A stretch of DNA of 64,000 nt, taken from positions 1 to 64,000 of the forward strand of contig CAMDHK010000002.1 in the NCBI GenBank assembly GCA_945897965.1, given 5' to 3'. Within the stretch, counting starts at the first letter, position 1; each line of letters begins with the position of its first letter. The notes under the pieces are model-generated. The model saw only the letters and a program-made list of their open reading frames with translations, ran no database searches and was not told the DNA's origin. This document shows, in pieces, positions 28,625-38,393 of the stretch. The DNA is from Candidatus Kuenenia stuttgartensis (GTDB taxonomy: Bacteria; Planctomycetota; Planctomycetia; Gemmatales; Gemmataceae). The translations under genes were made by a program, and so were the position numbers.

Positions 28625-30787
28625 ATGTCTACTGCTATTAATGCCACTTGCCCTGGTTGTAAAAAAGTTCTTAAGGTTCCGACCCAGTGGGTCAACCAAG
28701 TTATTCGCTGCAAATTTTGCAACATGGCTATGCAAATTAAGCCTAATCTTCCGCAACCTCAATCCGGTGTAAAAGCAAATCCAACTCAGCAAAATCCGCA
28801 ATCTTCGGGTAAGGCTCCTCAAGCACCATCTGCTGCAGGTCGTAATGGCGTTCCACCTATGCCCGCGGTTCCGCCAATTCCTACGAACCATGCGGGGGCC
28901 AAATCGGTAACCAATCAATTTGGATTAACCGATGTAAATTACGATCCTTCGTATTCATCGAAGTATCGTAAAAAGAAAGTAAACTGGATTATTCCGGTGG
29001 TTGTCATGTTGTTTATGGGAATTCTAGGCGTTGTTCTGGTGATGGCAGTGCCGTATCTCAAGGACAAGAAAAATAAAGATGCGGAAATAGTCGCTGTAAA
29101 TGGAGACGGGAAATCTAAAGCCGGTGATAAAAATGATCCCGCTAAAGATGTAGAAAACGGTAAAGCTGCCGGGAAAAACAAAAAGAATAATCCTGGTGCT
29201 GTCGGTTCAAATGCACCCTTTCCCAGACGCGCCTTGGTTGTAAGCATTCATAATTATCTTTACGCTAATCCAACCCAGTATGGTTTGATGGTGCAAGGTA
29301 TGAAAAATATTCCAGCAATTACTAAATATTTGACAAACCAGATGAGGGTGCCGCAGAACCAAATTATGCACCTCAGTGATGCAGCCAAAGATAATCCTGC
29401 ACCACCTACGAAATCTGTGGTTGAAAGTACAATCACTGATTTTTTAAAATCGTCCCGAAAACAAGACCATTTAATGTTGGTGTTTGTGGGGCATGCTGTT
29501 GAGAATGATGGCCAGGTTTACCTTGCCCCAATTGAAGGTGATCTTACCGACCCCGCAAGTCTCATTCCTTTGGCTTGGCTTTATAAAGAACTTGATAGTT
29601 GTGTTGCGCATCAGAAAATTTTAGTTCTAGATGTTTGCAGATTTAGCCCAACCATTGGTGTTGAACGGCCGGGCGGCCAACCAATGAGCGCGAAAATGGA
29701 GGAAGTCATTAAGGTTGTTCCTGCCGGCCTTCAGGTTATTACTGCGTGTTCTGCGGAACAACGTTCTATGGAAACAGATGGCGAACCATTGGGTGTATTT
29801 TTGGACGGTTTTGTTGATGCTTTGCAAAAAGGTGTTCAGGGGCAGATACAAAAGCAGGCCGATAATATTCCTATTGATAAACTTTTTGAAGCCACTGTAA
29901 AAAATGTTGAAGTGCTTGCGGTGGAACAGAAATTCAAGCAAACGCCTAAAATGTATGGGGCGTTTAAGGATAATGGAGCTGAGTTTGATCCTGCAGAACC
30001 AATGCCGCCCAAACTTGCAATCACGGGATTAAAGCCTGTTAATAAGGATGGGATTGCGCTTGTTAAATCTGTGCTCGAAGAAATCGGGACACCCCCAGTA
30101 AAATCTTCAGAAATAGATAATTCAATTCGTATGGAATATCTGCCCCCGATTTCGGATCAGATAATTAAAGAATATGCAAAAGTTGATGGCCCTGAAACGG
30201 ACTTGCAAAAAAATGTTAAAAAAGCGCGGATCGAACTTTGGGTTATTTCATCATTGCCTGCTCCCGCAGATATAAAAAAGGAAGTAGAGGAAAAACGAAA
30301 AAGTGCCAAGGTGAACCTTAATGTTCTTAAAGATGGTTACCGGGCACCAGCCAATGAACTTACCTTTAAGACGGGCATTGAAAACGACGAGAAAGATGTT
30401 GCTCGTATGTTCGTGAACTTACAGGAAGCTCTTGACGATTTAAAGAAAAATGAAGAAATGAAAGACGCTGAAAGCAAGCGTTGGCAGGCAAATTATGATT
30501 TTATACGAGCTCGTTTAGAAGCCCAAATCGCCTATCTCTACGAATACCAATCAATGCTTGGGCAAATGCGAAAAGAGCTCCCAGCAATGGATCCGAAAAT
30601 TCATGGCGGGTGGAAATTAGCTGCAACAGCAAAGCTGCAGGGTGATAGCGCAGGTAAAAAACTTGCAAAAGAATCTACTAAAACCATGGAATCATTGGTG
30701 AAAAGTGCGGCAGGAAGCCCTTGGGAAGTGCTCGCTAAGCGTGAGAAATTTACCACCCTGGGGCTCGAATGGCAGGCAGCAAAATAG
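28625..30787 (+). CDS. caspase-like (C14) peptidase with N-terminal zinc ribbon and TM helix
   Basis: N-terminal CPGCKKVLKVP...CKFCNMAMQIKPN; TM 'WIIPVVVMLFMGILGVVLVMAVPYL'; His290 in 'LMLVFVGHAVEND' and Cys338 in 'KILVLDVCRFSPT' match the caspase GH / DxC dyad. Confidence 0.85.
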   Translation: MSTAINATCPGCKKVLKVPTQWVNQVIRCKFCNMAMQIKPNLPQPQSGVKANPTQQNPQSSGKAPQAPSAAGRNGVPPMPAVPPIPTNHAGAKSVTNQFGLTDVNYDPSYSSKYRKKKVNWIIPVVVMLFMGILGVVLVMAVPYLKDKKNKDAEIVAVNGDGKSKAGDKNDPAKDVENGKAAGKNKKNNPGAVGSNAPFPRRALVVSIHNYLYANPTQYGLMVQGMKNIPAITKYLTNQMRVPQNQIMHLSDAAKDNPAPPTKSVVESTITDFLKSSRKQDHLMLVFVGHAVENDGQVYLAPIEGDLTDPASLIPLAWLYKELDSCVAHQKILVLDVCRFSPTIGVERPGGQPMSAKMEEVIKVVPAGLQVITACSAEQRSMETDGEPLGVFLDGFVDALQKGVQGQIQKQADNIPIDKLFEATVKNVEVLAVEQKFKQTPKMYGAFKDNGAEFDPAEPMPPKLAITGLKPVNKDGIALVKSVLEEIGTPPVKSSEIDNSIRMEYLPPISDQIIKEYAKVDGPETDLQKNVKKARIELWVISSLPAPADIKKEVEEKRKSAKVNLNVLKDGYRAPANELTFKTGIENDEKDVARMFVNLQEALDDLKKNEEMKDAESKRWQANYDFIRARLEAQIAYLYEYQSMLGQMRKELPAMDPKIHGGWKLAATAKLQGDSAGKKLAKESTKTMESLVKSAAGSPWEVLAKREKFTTLGLEWQAAK

Positions 30788-30791
30788 TTCT

Positions 30792-33700
30792 TTAAACAGA
30801 CTTATAGCCTTGGTTTAGGTCTGATATTTCTGCGGTTTCCTGCCATCGCTCGATTGTGTCAAATGGAATTTTGTTTGGAGCGTTACCCACAATATCGGGT
30901 TCAACGCCCGCATAATAAAGAGGCCAAACATATAGGTTGTTTGCAGATCGATCCCAGCCATCAGACCAATCTTGCCAAGTTAATGGTTGCCTGCTAAATA
31001 AAAGCCTTTCGAAATCAAGAGTTTCAAGGTTGCAGGAATTTTCAGACCGATTGATTTGGAGTCTTGGTTGAGAATCACCATTCTTAATAGGCACAAGAAT
31101 GGTGCTTTGTTTTTCTGAAAAGAGTACAAGGTTTCCTTCATATATTTTCCAATCTGTGACCCAGCTTGGTAGGTTGCTGCTGATCTGTTCTTTGGAAATT
31201 TCAATTCCAGCAAACTTGTACAAGCCTGCAATTCCCAAACTTAGACACCTGTTCTGTTGTTCGTTCAATGCTAGGGTTCCACCCGGTTTGGACACGCTAC
31301 CCATGAGCATTCCATCAATCAATTCGAGAGATATTTTGAAGGAAGCGTAACCGTTATCATCCATGCCCGTCATTTCTGCTTCGATGCGATTAATCCCAAG
31401 AGAGATTTCTGAGACTCGCAGTGGCCTAATAAAAGACTTGTTGTTTTGTTGCATTGGAATAAGGAGATCCCGTTCAATAAAGCGCGCTAGTCTTTCCTTG
31501 ATGGTTTGTAAATCAAGCCTCAGAGTTCTTGCTTTGCGCCAATCGCTTCTTGTCACTGCATCTTGTTCTGCTTTCCTTAGTTTCATGAAAAGTTTCGGGA
31601 TGGTACCGGAATGAAAACCTATTTTTAGAAGCTGGGGAATAGTCTCACCATGCGTTCCTATTGCCATCGGGCGAAGCGATTGGGGCCTATTTGCTCTGTA
31701 AAGTCCCCAGTTTTCTTTTGTCTCCCAGAAAAGAAATCCGAATAAATTTGGTGTTAGCCATATGGTTGTGCCGAAGAACAAATTTGAAAGCACATCGCCA
31801 ATGAAAGGCGAAAAGAAGTGGACGATTTCTGGAGTTAGCGGGATGATGATGGGGTAAGTGAATTTTGCTGCAACGGAAGAAATAGGGAATTTGATCGGGT
31901 TGATTCCTGGTTCAATTAAAACGACGGTGTAAAAGCGCAGGAAAAATGCGACAGGCGACCAAAGTAATCCTAGAAAGCCTCGCAGTGCCATCTGCCATGG
32001 TTTGGCACGACCCCTCAGTCTTAGCCAATCATTTACCCATTGCAGGACAAACTCAAGCCCTTCGATGGTTTTCTTGAAGCTTTGGACCATGATGGTGAAC
32101 AGGATAGAAATCAATCCATCTTGGATAAGCTTGCCTAAAGTGAGCATGCTCGAAATTGCAAATTCGGAAAGTAATCGTCCAGGCCTTGAGTTAAGTAGTA
32201 AGGTGAACCCGATGAATAGAACAATTTCGCCTACATGGTATGGGTAGGATTTAGGCAACCAGAGTGCGATAGCTTCCGTGAATAAAAGCGGTTTGAGTAT
32301 CAGAGAATAAATTATTTGTACTGGCAGGCTTTTCCAGATTAATAAAAATGGATTCCAAGTAAGAAGGGTTGAAGGAATTTTGTAAAAAATAAACTTGGCT
32401 GTTTTCCAGAAAATTAAAAGGCAATCAAGAACAAAAGTTCTGAACGAATGATTGTTGATGATACCAAAAAAGAATAAGCCAAGAGTTATAAAGGTTAGAG
32501 TTCTAATTAAATCAGGAATACGATCACCTGAGATTTTATCGGAAATTAAATCAGCAGATTCGATAAGTAAAAAAGAGCCACCAAAGGGAAGAGTAAGAAA
32601 TTTAGTTAGGGTTCTTCCCGTTGCGGTGCCGAAGTTTAAAGCAGTGGATTTTTCTAGCCATCGGAGATAGAAATCGCTTCGTCTATACACACCGTCTAAC
32701 TGCAAAGAAAGATTTTCATCCAAGGCAAGAAGCGCATCACCTTTAAAAAAAGATGCAGCATCTCTGATATCCTCAAGCTTAAGGTGATTTCGGGAAATCA
32801 TATCCCGAAGCTCGGAGTAATTGAGATATCCCTGTTCAATAATGCGGTCAAGGAATTCTTCGACTAACCTTCTTCGGGCGATTTCGCCAAACGCACCTTC
32901 ACTTTTCAAGCCAACGGACTGCAAATTGTTTTCAATAATTGGTCGAATTTCATCACGAAGCAGTTTTTCGTTTTGTTTCCACACCAATTGAAGAAGCGTT
33001 TCAAGTTTTTTGCGGTCGGCGAATGCAAGTCGGGTGGTGATTGCATTCAAACTGGCTTCTCTAAGCCTTTGGTGGATTTTTATTAGCCTTTGAAAACGGA
33101 GCGGGCGTTTCATCGGCTTTTTTCCGAACGATATTGCCCAGCTAAAAATATCGATCCGATATATTTCCTGCTCGTAATCTTCGCATGCACTTTGTAGTTC
33201 GGTCAGCAACCGCGCTTCGACAGGGGAAGAACCCTGATCGGCTTTATCTAATAGGGGTAGAAGCGCCGATTCCCAATTTTGGAAATCACTTGAGTTGAAA
33301 TTTAGAGCGGCTTGAAGCCGTTTGACCAGTTTGCGGATTTCTTTGTGTGCTTTTTCGATGGTATTCGGAGATAATTCCGCAGGGGCGACACGATTTGCTT
33401 GAGTCCATAATATTGCAGATACCGTGGCGTTGTTTAGGGAAGATTCTTTCTCTGCTTGTTCAGACAGTCTTTTAAAGTATTCGCTGGATTCTTCTGCATG
33501 AGTTTCTGGAGTAGGGTGGGGGTTTTGGGTTCCAGGTATTCGTGTCTCTTGAAAAATAATGTCTTCTGCAACATCATTTCTAAGAATTAAAAGCAACGAG
33601 TCATAGTCTTTGATGGAAGGGAAATAGTTCGCCAGCAAGTTTTCTGAAAAGCGATAGAGTTCTGCAAATGATGCTGCGAAAGAAATATATTTGTCTGCGA

Positions 33701-34181
33701 TATCTTGTTCAGAAAAAACTTTATGTTCTTGTTCCAATACCATTAATGCTTCAGAAAAAATAGTACGCCCGATGGTTTTAATTTTTTTTTCGATAACTGC
33801 TTCTGATAAAAGGCCTTTCTCTTTGAGTTCGATGAATTTTAATTTTACCTCTGCGTGAAACAATCTACGCCAATACAAGGTGTTGCGTTCCTCAATACTG
33901 AACTTCCCTGGCATTTCTCCTTCAACTTTTGCAAGGAGCAATATTTTTCCAAATGGTAATGATCCGATTTCCAATTCAAATTCAAGTTCTTGGGATAAAG
34001 AATTGATAGTTTCAAAATCTGTCCAAATAGAATCAATGCTGGAAAACTGGCTTGATATCAATCCTAGGATTGCTGGAAGTTTGCGTTGGTGCAAAACGAC
34101 CTTATCCACGACTTTTCTTGGAACCAATACGAGTCGTGGTTCAATATTCTTTAATTCGATTTCGATAGTGTTTCGATACAT
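30792..34181 (-). CDS. large uncharacterised multi-TM protein (1129 aa)
   Basis: Long complete ORF; charged N-terminal half, central TM cluster ('LIRTLTFITLGLFFFGIINNHSF', 'YPYHVGEIVLFIGFTLLLN'), soluble C-terminus. No family recognised. Confidence 0.85.
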   Translation of the reverse strand: MYRNTIEIELKNIEPRLVLVPRKVVDKVVLHQRKLPAILGLISSQFSSIDSIWTDFETINSLSQELEFELEIGSLPFGKILLLAKVEGEMPGKFSIEERNTLYWRRLFHAEVKLKFIELKEKGLLSEAVIEKKIKTIGRTIFSEALMVLEQEHKVFSEQDIADKYISFAASFAELYRFSENLLANYFPSIKDYDSLLLILRNDVAEDIIFQETRIPGTQNPHPTPETHAEESSEYFKRLSEQAEKESSLNNATVSAILWTQANRVAPAELSPNTIEKAHKEIRKLVKRLQAALNFNSSDFQNWESALLPLLDKADQGSSPVEARLLTELQSACEDYEQEIYRIDIFSWAISFGKKPMKRPLRFQRLIKIHQRLREASLNAITTRLAFADRKKLETLLQLVWKQNEKLLRDEIRPIIENNLQSVGLKSEGAFGEIARRRLVEEFLDRIIEQGYLNYSELRDMISRNHLKLEDIRDAASFFKGDALLALDENLSLQLDGVYRRSDFYLRWLEKSTALNFGTATGRTLTKFLTLPFGGSFLLIESADLISDKISGDRIPDLIRTLTFITLGLFFFGIINNHSFRTFVLDCLLIFWKTAKFIFYKIPSTLLTWNPFLLIWKSLPVQIIYSLILKPLLFTEAIALWLPKSYPYHVGEIVLFIGFTLLLNSRPGRLLSEFAISSMLTLGKLIQDGLISILFTIMVQSFKKTIEGLEFVLQWVNDWLRLRGRAKPWQMALRGFLGLLWSPVAFFLRFYTVVLIEPGINPIKFPISSVAAKFTYPIIIPLTPEIVHFFSPFIGDVLSNLFFGTTIWLTPNLFGFLFWETKENWGLYRANRPQSLRPMAIGTHGETIPQLLKIGFHSGTIPKLFMKLRKAEQDAVTRSDWRKARTLRLDLQTIKERLARFIERDLLIPMQQNNKSFIRPLRVSEISLGINRIEAEMTGMDDNGYASFKISLELIDGMLMGSVSKPGGTLALNEQQNRCLSLGIAGLYKFAGIEISKEQISSNLPSWVTDWKIYEGNLVLFSEKQSTILVPIKNGDSQPRLQINRSENSCNLETLDFERLLFSRQPLTWQDWSDGWDRSANNLYVWPLYYAGVEPDIVGNAPNKIPFDTIERWQETAEISDLNQGYKSV

Positions 34182-34333
34182 GGCTTTCTACAATTAAAAA
34201 ATTTCTTATGCCAATATAAGAACAGGAATTCAAACGATTTTCGAGAATTCTTTTGAATATTTGTTTTAAAATTGATTTCTAAATTACAATAAGATTGGGT
34301 TATAGGTTTTTTATCAAAATTTATGGGTCATTT

Positions 34334-35752
34334 ATGAATATTTCAGAACTTCCCTCCAATTTAAAACAGCTTAAAGCTTCAGATTGGAAGTCAAAGCCAG
34401 TAAAGGAAGAAATAAGGTCTAACCTTCTCAAGGCGCTTAAAAATAATCAGCCTTTGTTTTCTGGTATCATTGGTTACGAAAATACTGTTTTGCCTTCTTT
34501 GCAAATCGCCCTTCTTGCAAACCATGATATTCTTTTTCTAGGAGAAAAAGGGCAAGCGAAAAGTAGGCTCATGCGGGCTTTGATTCAGTTTCTAGACGAA
34601 TGTATTCCTTTTATTGATCACCCTTCAATCCCTGTCCATGAAGACCCATATCACCCAATTACCACCGCAGGCAAAAATTTTCTTGCACAGCATACTGATG
34701 AGCAAGTTCCTATCGGGTGGTGGAAACGGGAAGATCGTTACGCAGAAAGATTGGCCCCAGGTACAAAATTCGCTGATATCATTGGTGAAATCGATCCAGG
34801 CAAGTTGGTATCTGGTGTAAGCATGGCAACAGAGGATGCGCTGCATTTTGGGCTTATCCCGAGAATGCATCGTGGTATTTTTGCTATGAACGAAATTCCA
34901 GAATTAGACGAATTGGTGCAGGTTGGTTTGTTTAATATATTAGAGGAGCGTGATGTACAAATCCGCGGTTATCCCGTCAAATTTGACCTCGATATTTTTG
35001 TTCTTTTTTCTGCAAATCCTTCCACCTATAACCGTAGTGGTAAAGTTATACCACAACTAAAAGACCGTATTGGGTCCCTGATTCAGACTCATTATCCCCT
35101 AGATCGGGATGGTGGGATTGAAATCATGGAGCAAGAGTCAGGGAATGTAGAAGACAAAGCGTTTCCTGTTGCTGTTCCTAGATTTATGAAGGAAATTGTT
35201 GAACAAATTAGCAGGTCTGCACGAAAATCCAAGTTTATTGATCAGCAGTCTGGTGTAAGTGCTAGATTTTCAATTGCCAATTATAAAACCATGATAGCTA
35301 GTGCAAGGCGCAGGGGCGTTTGCCTTCAAGAAGATTCTGCTGTTCCCAGAATAAGTGATCTATCTCATCTTGCTTCCTCCTCACTGGGGAAGTTGGAGTT
35401 GGATTTGATGGGTAGTCATCAAATGACAGAAAAGCAGATCCTTGATTCTTTAATTGCTGATGCTGTAAAAATGGTTTTTCAGGAGTATGTTGATGCATCA
35501 GGGTTAGAGGAGATATCACAAGTATTTGGCAAAGGTGTTAAGATAGAAGTAGGCGATATGCTTCCATCTTCGCATTATGCGGAAAGAATTAAAGTGATAC
35601 CCAAGGCTTGGGAAAAAACCTTTGAAGTAAACCCAAGTGAAAATGATGCAGTGCGAGCGTCTTGCATTGAATTTGTATTGGCAGGTTTGCACGCATCGGA
35701 CAAAATTTCCCGTTCTTCAAAACATGGCCGAATTAGTTACGAATTACGTTAA
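34334..35752 (+). CDS. AAA ATPase of the MoxR / Mg-chelatase ChlI-like clade
   Basis: Walker A '[17 protein letters not shown]'; '[54 protein letters not shown]'. ATG at 34334; the track begins at an upstream TTG. Confidence 0.92.
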   Translation: MNISELPSNLKQLKASDWKSKPVKEEIRSNLLKALKNNQPLFSGIIGYENTVLPSLQIALLANHDILFLGEKGQAKSRLMRALIQFLDECIPFIDHPSIPVHEDPYHPITTAGKNFLAQHTDEQVPIGWWKREDRYAERLAPGTKFADIIGEIDPGKLVSGVSMATEDALHFGLIPRMHRGIFAMNEIPELDELVQVGLFNILEERDVQIRGYPVKFDLDIFVLFSANPSTYNRSGKVIPQLKDRIGSLIQTHYPLDRDGGIEIMEQESGNVEDKAFPVAVPRFMKEIVEQISRSARKSKFIDQQSGVSARFSIANYKTMIASARRRGVCLQEDSAVPRISDLSHLASSSLGKLELDLMGSHQMTEKQILDSLIADAVKMVFQEYVDASGLEEISQVFGKGVKIEVGDMLPSSHYAERIKVIPKAWEKTFEVNPSENDAVRASCIEFVLAGLHASDKISRSSKHGRISYELR

Positions 35753-35765
35753 AAGTGAGGAATTG

Positions 35766-37466
35766 ATGGCAACTGAACCAAAGTTTGGTGGCATTGTTCA
35801 TACTTATCAAAAGTATGATCCAGCAAGTTTTCCGAACCCTAGTTCTGATGCTCCAGATCTTGTTTCGCCTGCTTTTGAACACATGATGCATTATGGTTCC
35901 CTCAAAAGACTGACCGAGGAGCAACTTGCCCGTGCTGTGCAAATAGATCCTAGCCAAATCCAAGGTTTTGGACCCACCATGGAAAGGTTGATGGAGGTCC
36001 TTGAAGCGCGGAAGCGAAAGATTCTTGAAACCTTTGAAACTGAATCCGTGACCAAGGAAGCTAAAGACGATTACGACAATTCTTATCGCGATTTAAAGCC
36101 CCCTAAAACTATTGCTGAAGAATTCAAGAAAGCCACCAAGGCTGAGCAATTAAATCAGCTCGAAGATCTTTGGTATAAAGCGGGCGGTGAGAAATCCCCT
36201 TTTGGAAATCAGTTGCTTGGCGTTTTTGAATCTTTAGCAATTAAATACCAAGTCGATGAGCTTGCCTCAAAATATGAATTCACGGGCACCCAATCTCTCG
36301 ATGTTCCCAAGGCTTTAGAGGTAAAAGCGGAGCTTGAAAAAATTGATGAGCTTTTAAAGCAGTTAAAAGATGCCATGGAGAATGCCCAGATTGGTGTCAT
36401 TAATATGGAGGATCTTTCTCAGTTTTTAGAATCAGGCGACATGGATCAATTGAATGCCTTGCAAAAGCAGATTCAAGAAATGATTAAAGCCATGCAGGAA
36501 AATCAAGGTATCGACTCCGATGGGAAAAATCTCAAGCTGACCCCCAAGGCATATAAGATTTTTCAGTCCAAACTGTTAGGTAAGATATTCGACCAGCTTA
36601 AAGCTTCTAGGTCAGGTCGGCATATGGTAGGGGTTTCTGGCGAAGGAGCTGTTGAAACACAGAAGACTAAGCCTTTTGAATTTGGTGATTCACTTGCCAG
36701 CCTTGATATTCAGTCTTCCATTGTAAATATGCTGGTTCGGTCGGGTGGGAAGATGCCTGAATATCTTCATCCCGGGGATTTAGTGGTTAATAAAACTAAA
36801 AACAATCCCAAGTGTGCCACGGTTGTGTTGCTCGATATGTCTGGGTCAATGCGATACGATGGTCAGTATGTTAATGTGAAACGAATGGGATTGGCTCTTG
36901 ATGGCTTGATTCGTTCGGAATATCCGGGTGATAGGCTGCACTTTGTAGAGATGTATACTTTTGCCAAGATTCGTAGCAGTTCAGAAATAGTATCTTTGAT
37001 GCCCAAGCCTGTGACGGTTTTTGATCCAGTGGTCAGGCTGAAGGCTGATATGTCGGATCCCGATATAACAGAGATGGATATACCTCCTCACTTTACCAAT
37101 ATTCAACATGGATTGCAGCAGGCGCGCAACCTTTTGGCCAATTCCGATACTAGTAACAAGCAAGTTATGATCGTTACCGATGGTTTGCCTACAGCACATT
37201 TTGAAGGAAAGGATCTGTATCTTTTTTATCCTCCCGACCCAAGAACCGAGGCGGCAACATTGAAGGAAGCGATGCTTTGCGCACGCGAAGGAATCACCGT
37301 AAATGTGTTTCTTATGTCCTCTTGGAATCAATCATCTGAAGATGTGCAATTTGCATACAAGATGGCTCAAAGTTCGAAGGGCAGGGTTATATTTGTCGCG
37401 GGCAAGGATCTTGATCGCTATGTAATTTGGGATTATCTTTCTCGACGAAAAACCATTTTAGGTTGA
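35766..37466 (+). CDS. VWA-domain protein partnered with the AAA ATPase
   Basis: MIDAS 'VVLLDMSGSMRYDGQYVN' and 'MIVTDGLPTAHFEG'; ATG at 35766, 13 nt after the AAA stop. An ATG at 35724 overlapping the AAA gene is an alternative. Confidence 0.9.
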   Translation: MATEPKFGGIVHTYQKYDPASFPNPSSDAPDLVSPAFEHMMHYGSLKRLTEEQLARAVQIDPSQIQGFGPTMERLMEVLEARKRKILETFETESVTKEAKDDYDNSYRDLKPPKTIAEEFKKATKAEQLNQLEDLWYKAGGEKSPFGNQLLGVFESLAIKYQVDELASKYEFTGTQSLDVPKALEVKAELEKIDELLKQLKDAMENAQIGVINMEDLSQFLESGDMDQLNALQKQIQEMIKAMQENQGIDSDGKNLKLTPKAYKIFQSKLLGKIFDQLKASRSGRHMVGVSGEGAVETQKTKPFEFGDSLASLDIQSSIVNMLVRSGGKMPEYLHPGDLVVNKTKNNPKCATVVLLDMSGSMRYDGQYVNVKRMGLALDGLIRSEYPGDRLHFVEMYTFAKIRSSSEIVSLMPKPVTVFDPVVRLKADMSDPDITEMDIPPHFTNIQHGLQQARNLLANSDTSNKQVMIVTDGLPTAHFEGKDLYLFYPPDPRTEAATLKEAMLCAREGITVNVFLMSSWNQSSEDVQFAYKMAQSSKGRVIFVAGKDLDRYVIWDYLSRRKTILG

Positions 37467-37533
37467 TAACTTAGAAGTTGCTTCATTTTGATCATCGATT
37501 AGCATACTAGGATGATTATAAATGGAGGCTTAG

Positions 37534-38373
37534 ATGACCCGAAAATTGCTAAGTGATTTTGATATCGCACGATATCATGATGATGGTTTCGTTATCTCAA
37601 AATCTTTTTTTGATCCCCAAGAAATTGATCTGTTGAGCAAATCTGCAAGGGAAGATCACGAACTTGATAAGCATTCGTTTGGAAGGCGAGATGGCGAAGG
37701 CGGCACCGTCAAACTTTCTCTTTGGAACCATCCTGGAGATGGTATTTATGGAATGTTTGCTAGGTGCGAGCGCATGGTTCGTTCGGTTGAAAAAATTCTT
37801 GAGGGCGAAGCCTATCATTATCATTCTAAAATGATCATGAAGGATGCGAAAATTGGTGGAGCTTGGGCTTGGCACCAAGATTATGGATATTGGTATCAAA
37901 ACCATGTCCTTCGTCCGCTGCTTACAAGTGTTAGTATTGCAGTAGATCCTGCCACCCGAGAAAATGGCTGTTTGCAAGTTATTGCGGGGTCGCATCATTG
38001 TGGCCGAATAAACCATGTGCTATCAGGTGATCAGGCTGGAGCAGACATGGAAAGAGTCAATGACATTTTAAAAAGAATGCCATTGGTTTATTGTGTAATG
38101 GAGCCTGGTGATGCGATATTTTTTCATCCTAATTTGTTGCATCGATCAGACCAGAATAATTCAGATAACCCAAGATGGTCTATGATTTGCTGCTATAACG
38201 CTGCAAGGAATAATCCTGCAAGGGAATCCCACCATCCCTCTTATACTCCTTTGCATGTGGTTTCAGATGCAAAGATAAAAGAAGTTGGGATCAAGCGTTT
38301 CTCAGATGATGCAACGGATGTTGCATGGTTAAGCGATGCTAAGGATAAAAGCGCAACGGTTTTGGAATCCTAG
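37534..38373 (+). CDS. phytanoyl-CoA dioxygenase family protein
   Basis: 'WAWHQDYGYWYQNHVLRP' (HxD), 'ENGCLQVIAGSH', 'FFHPNLLHRSDQN' Fe/2OG motifs; SD 'tggagg'. Confidence 0.93.
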   Translation: MTRKLLSDFDIARYHDDGFVISKSFFDPQEIDLLSKSAREDHELDKHSFGRRDGEGGTVKLSLWNHPGDGIYGMFARCERMVRSVEKILEGEAYHYHSKMIMKDAKIGGAWAWHQDYGYWYQNHVLRPLLTSVSIAVDPATRENGCLQVIAGSHHCGRINHVLSGDQAGADMERVNDILKRMPLVYCVMEPGDAIFFHPNLLHRSDQNNSDNPRWSMICCYNAARNNPARESHHPSYTPLHVVSDAKIKEVGIKRFSDDATDVAWLSDAKDKSATVLES

Positions 38374-38393
38374 TAAAAGTTAAGCACAGGGAT

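Noticed and set aside
28625-37466. Calling this locus a proven defence or cell-death system
   Set aside because: The domain combination is suggestive, but there is no mobile context and the AAA-VWA pair may be a conserved core function; kept as a hypothesis only.
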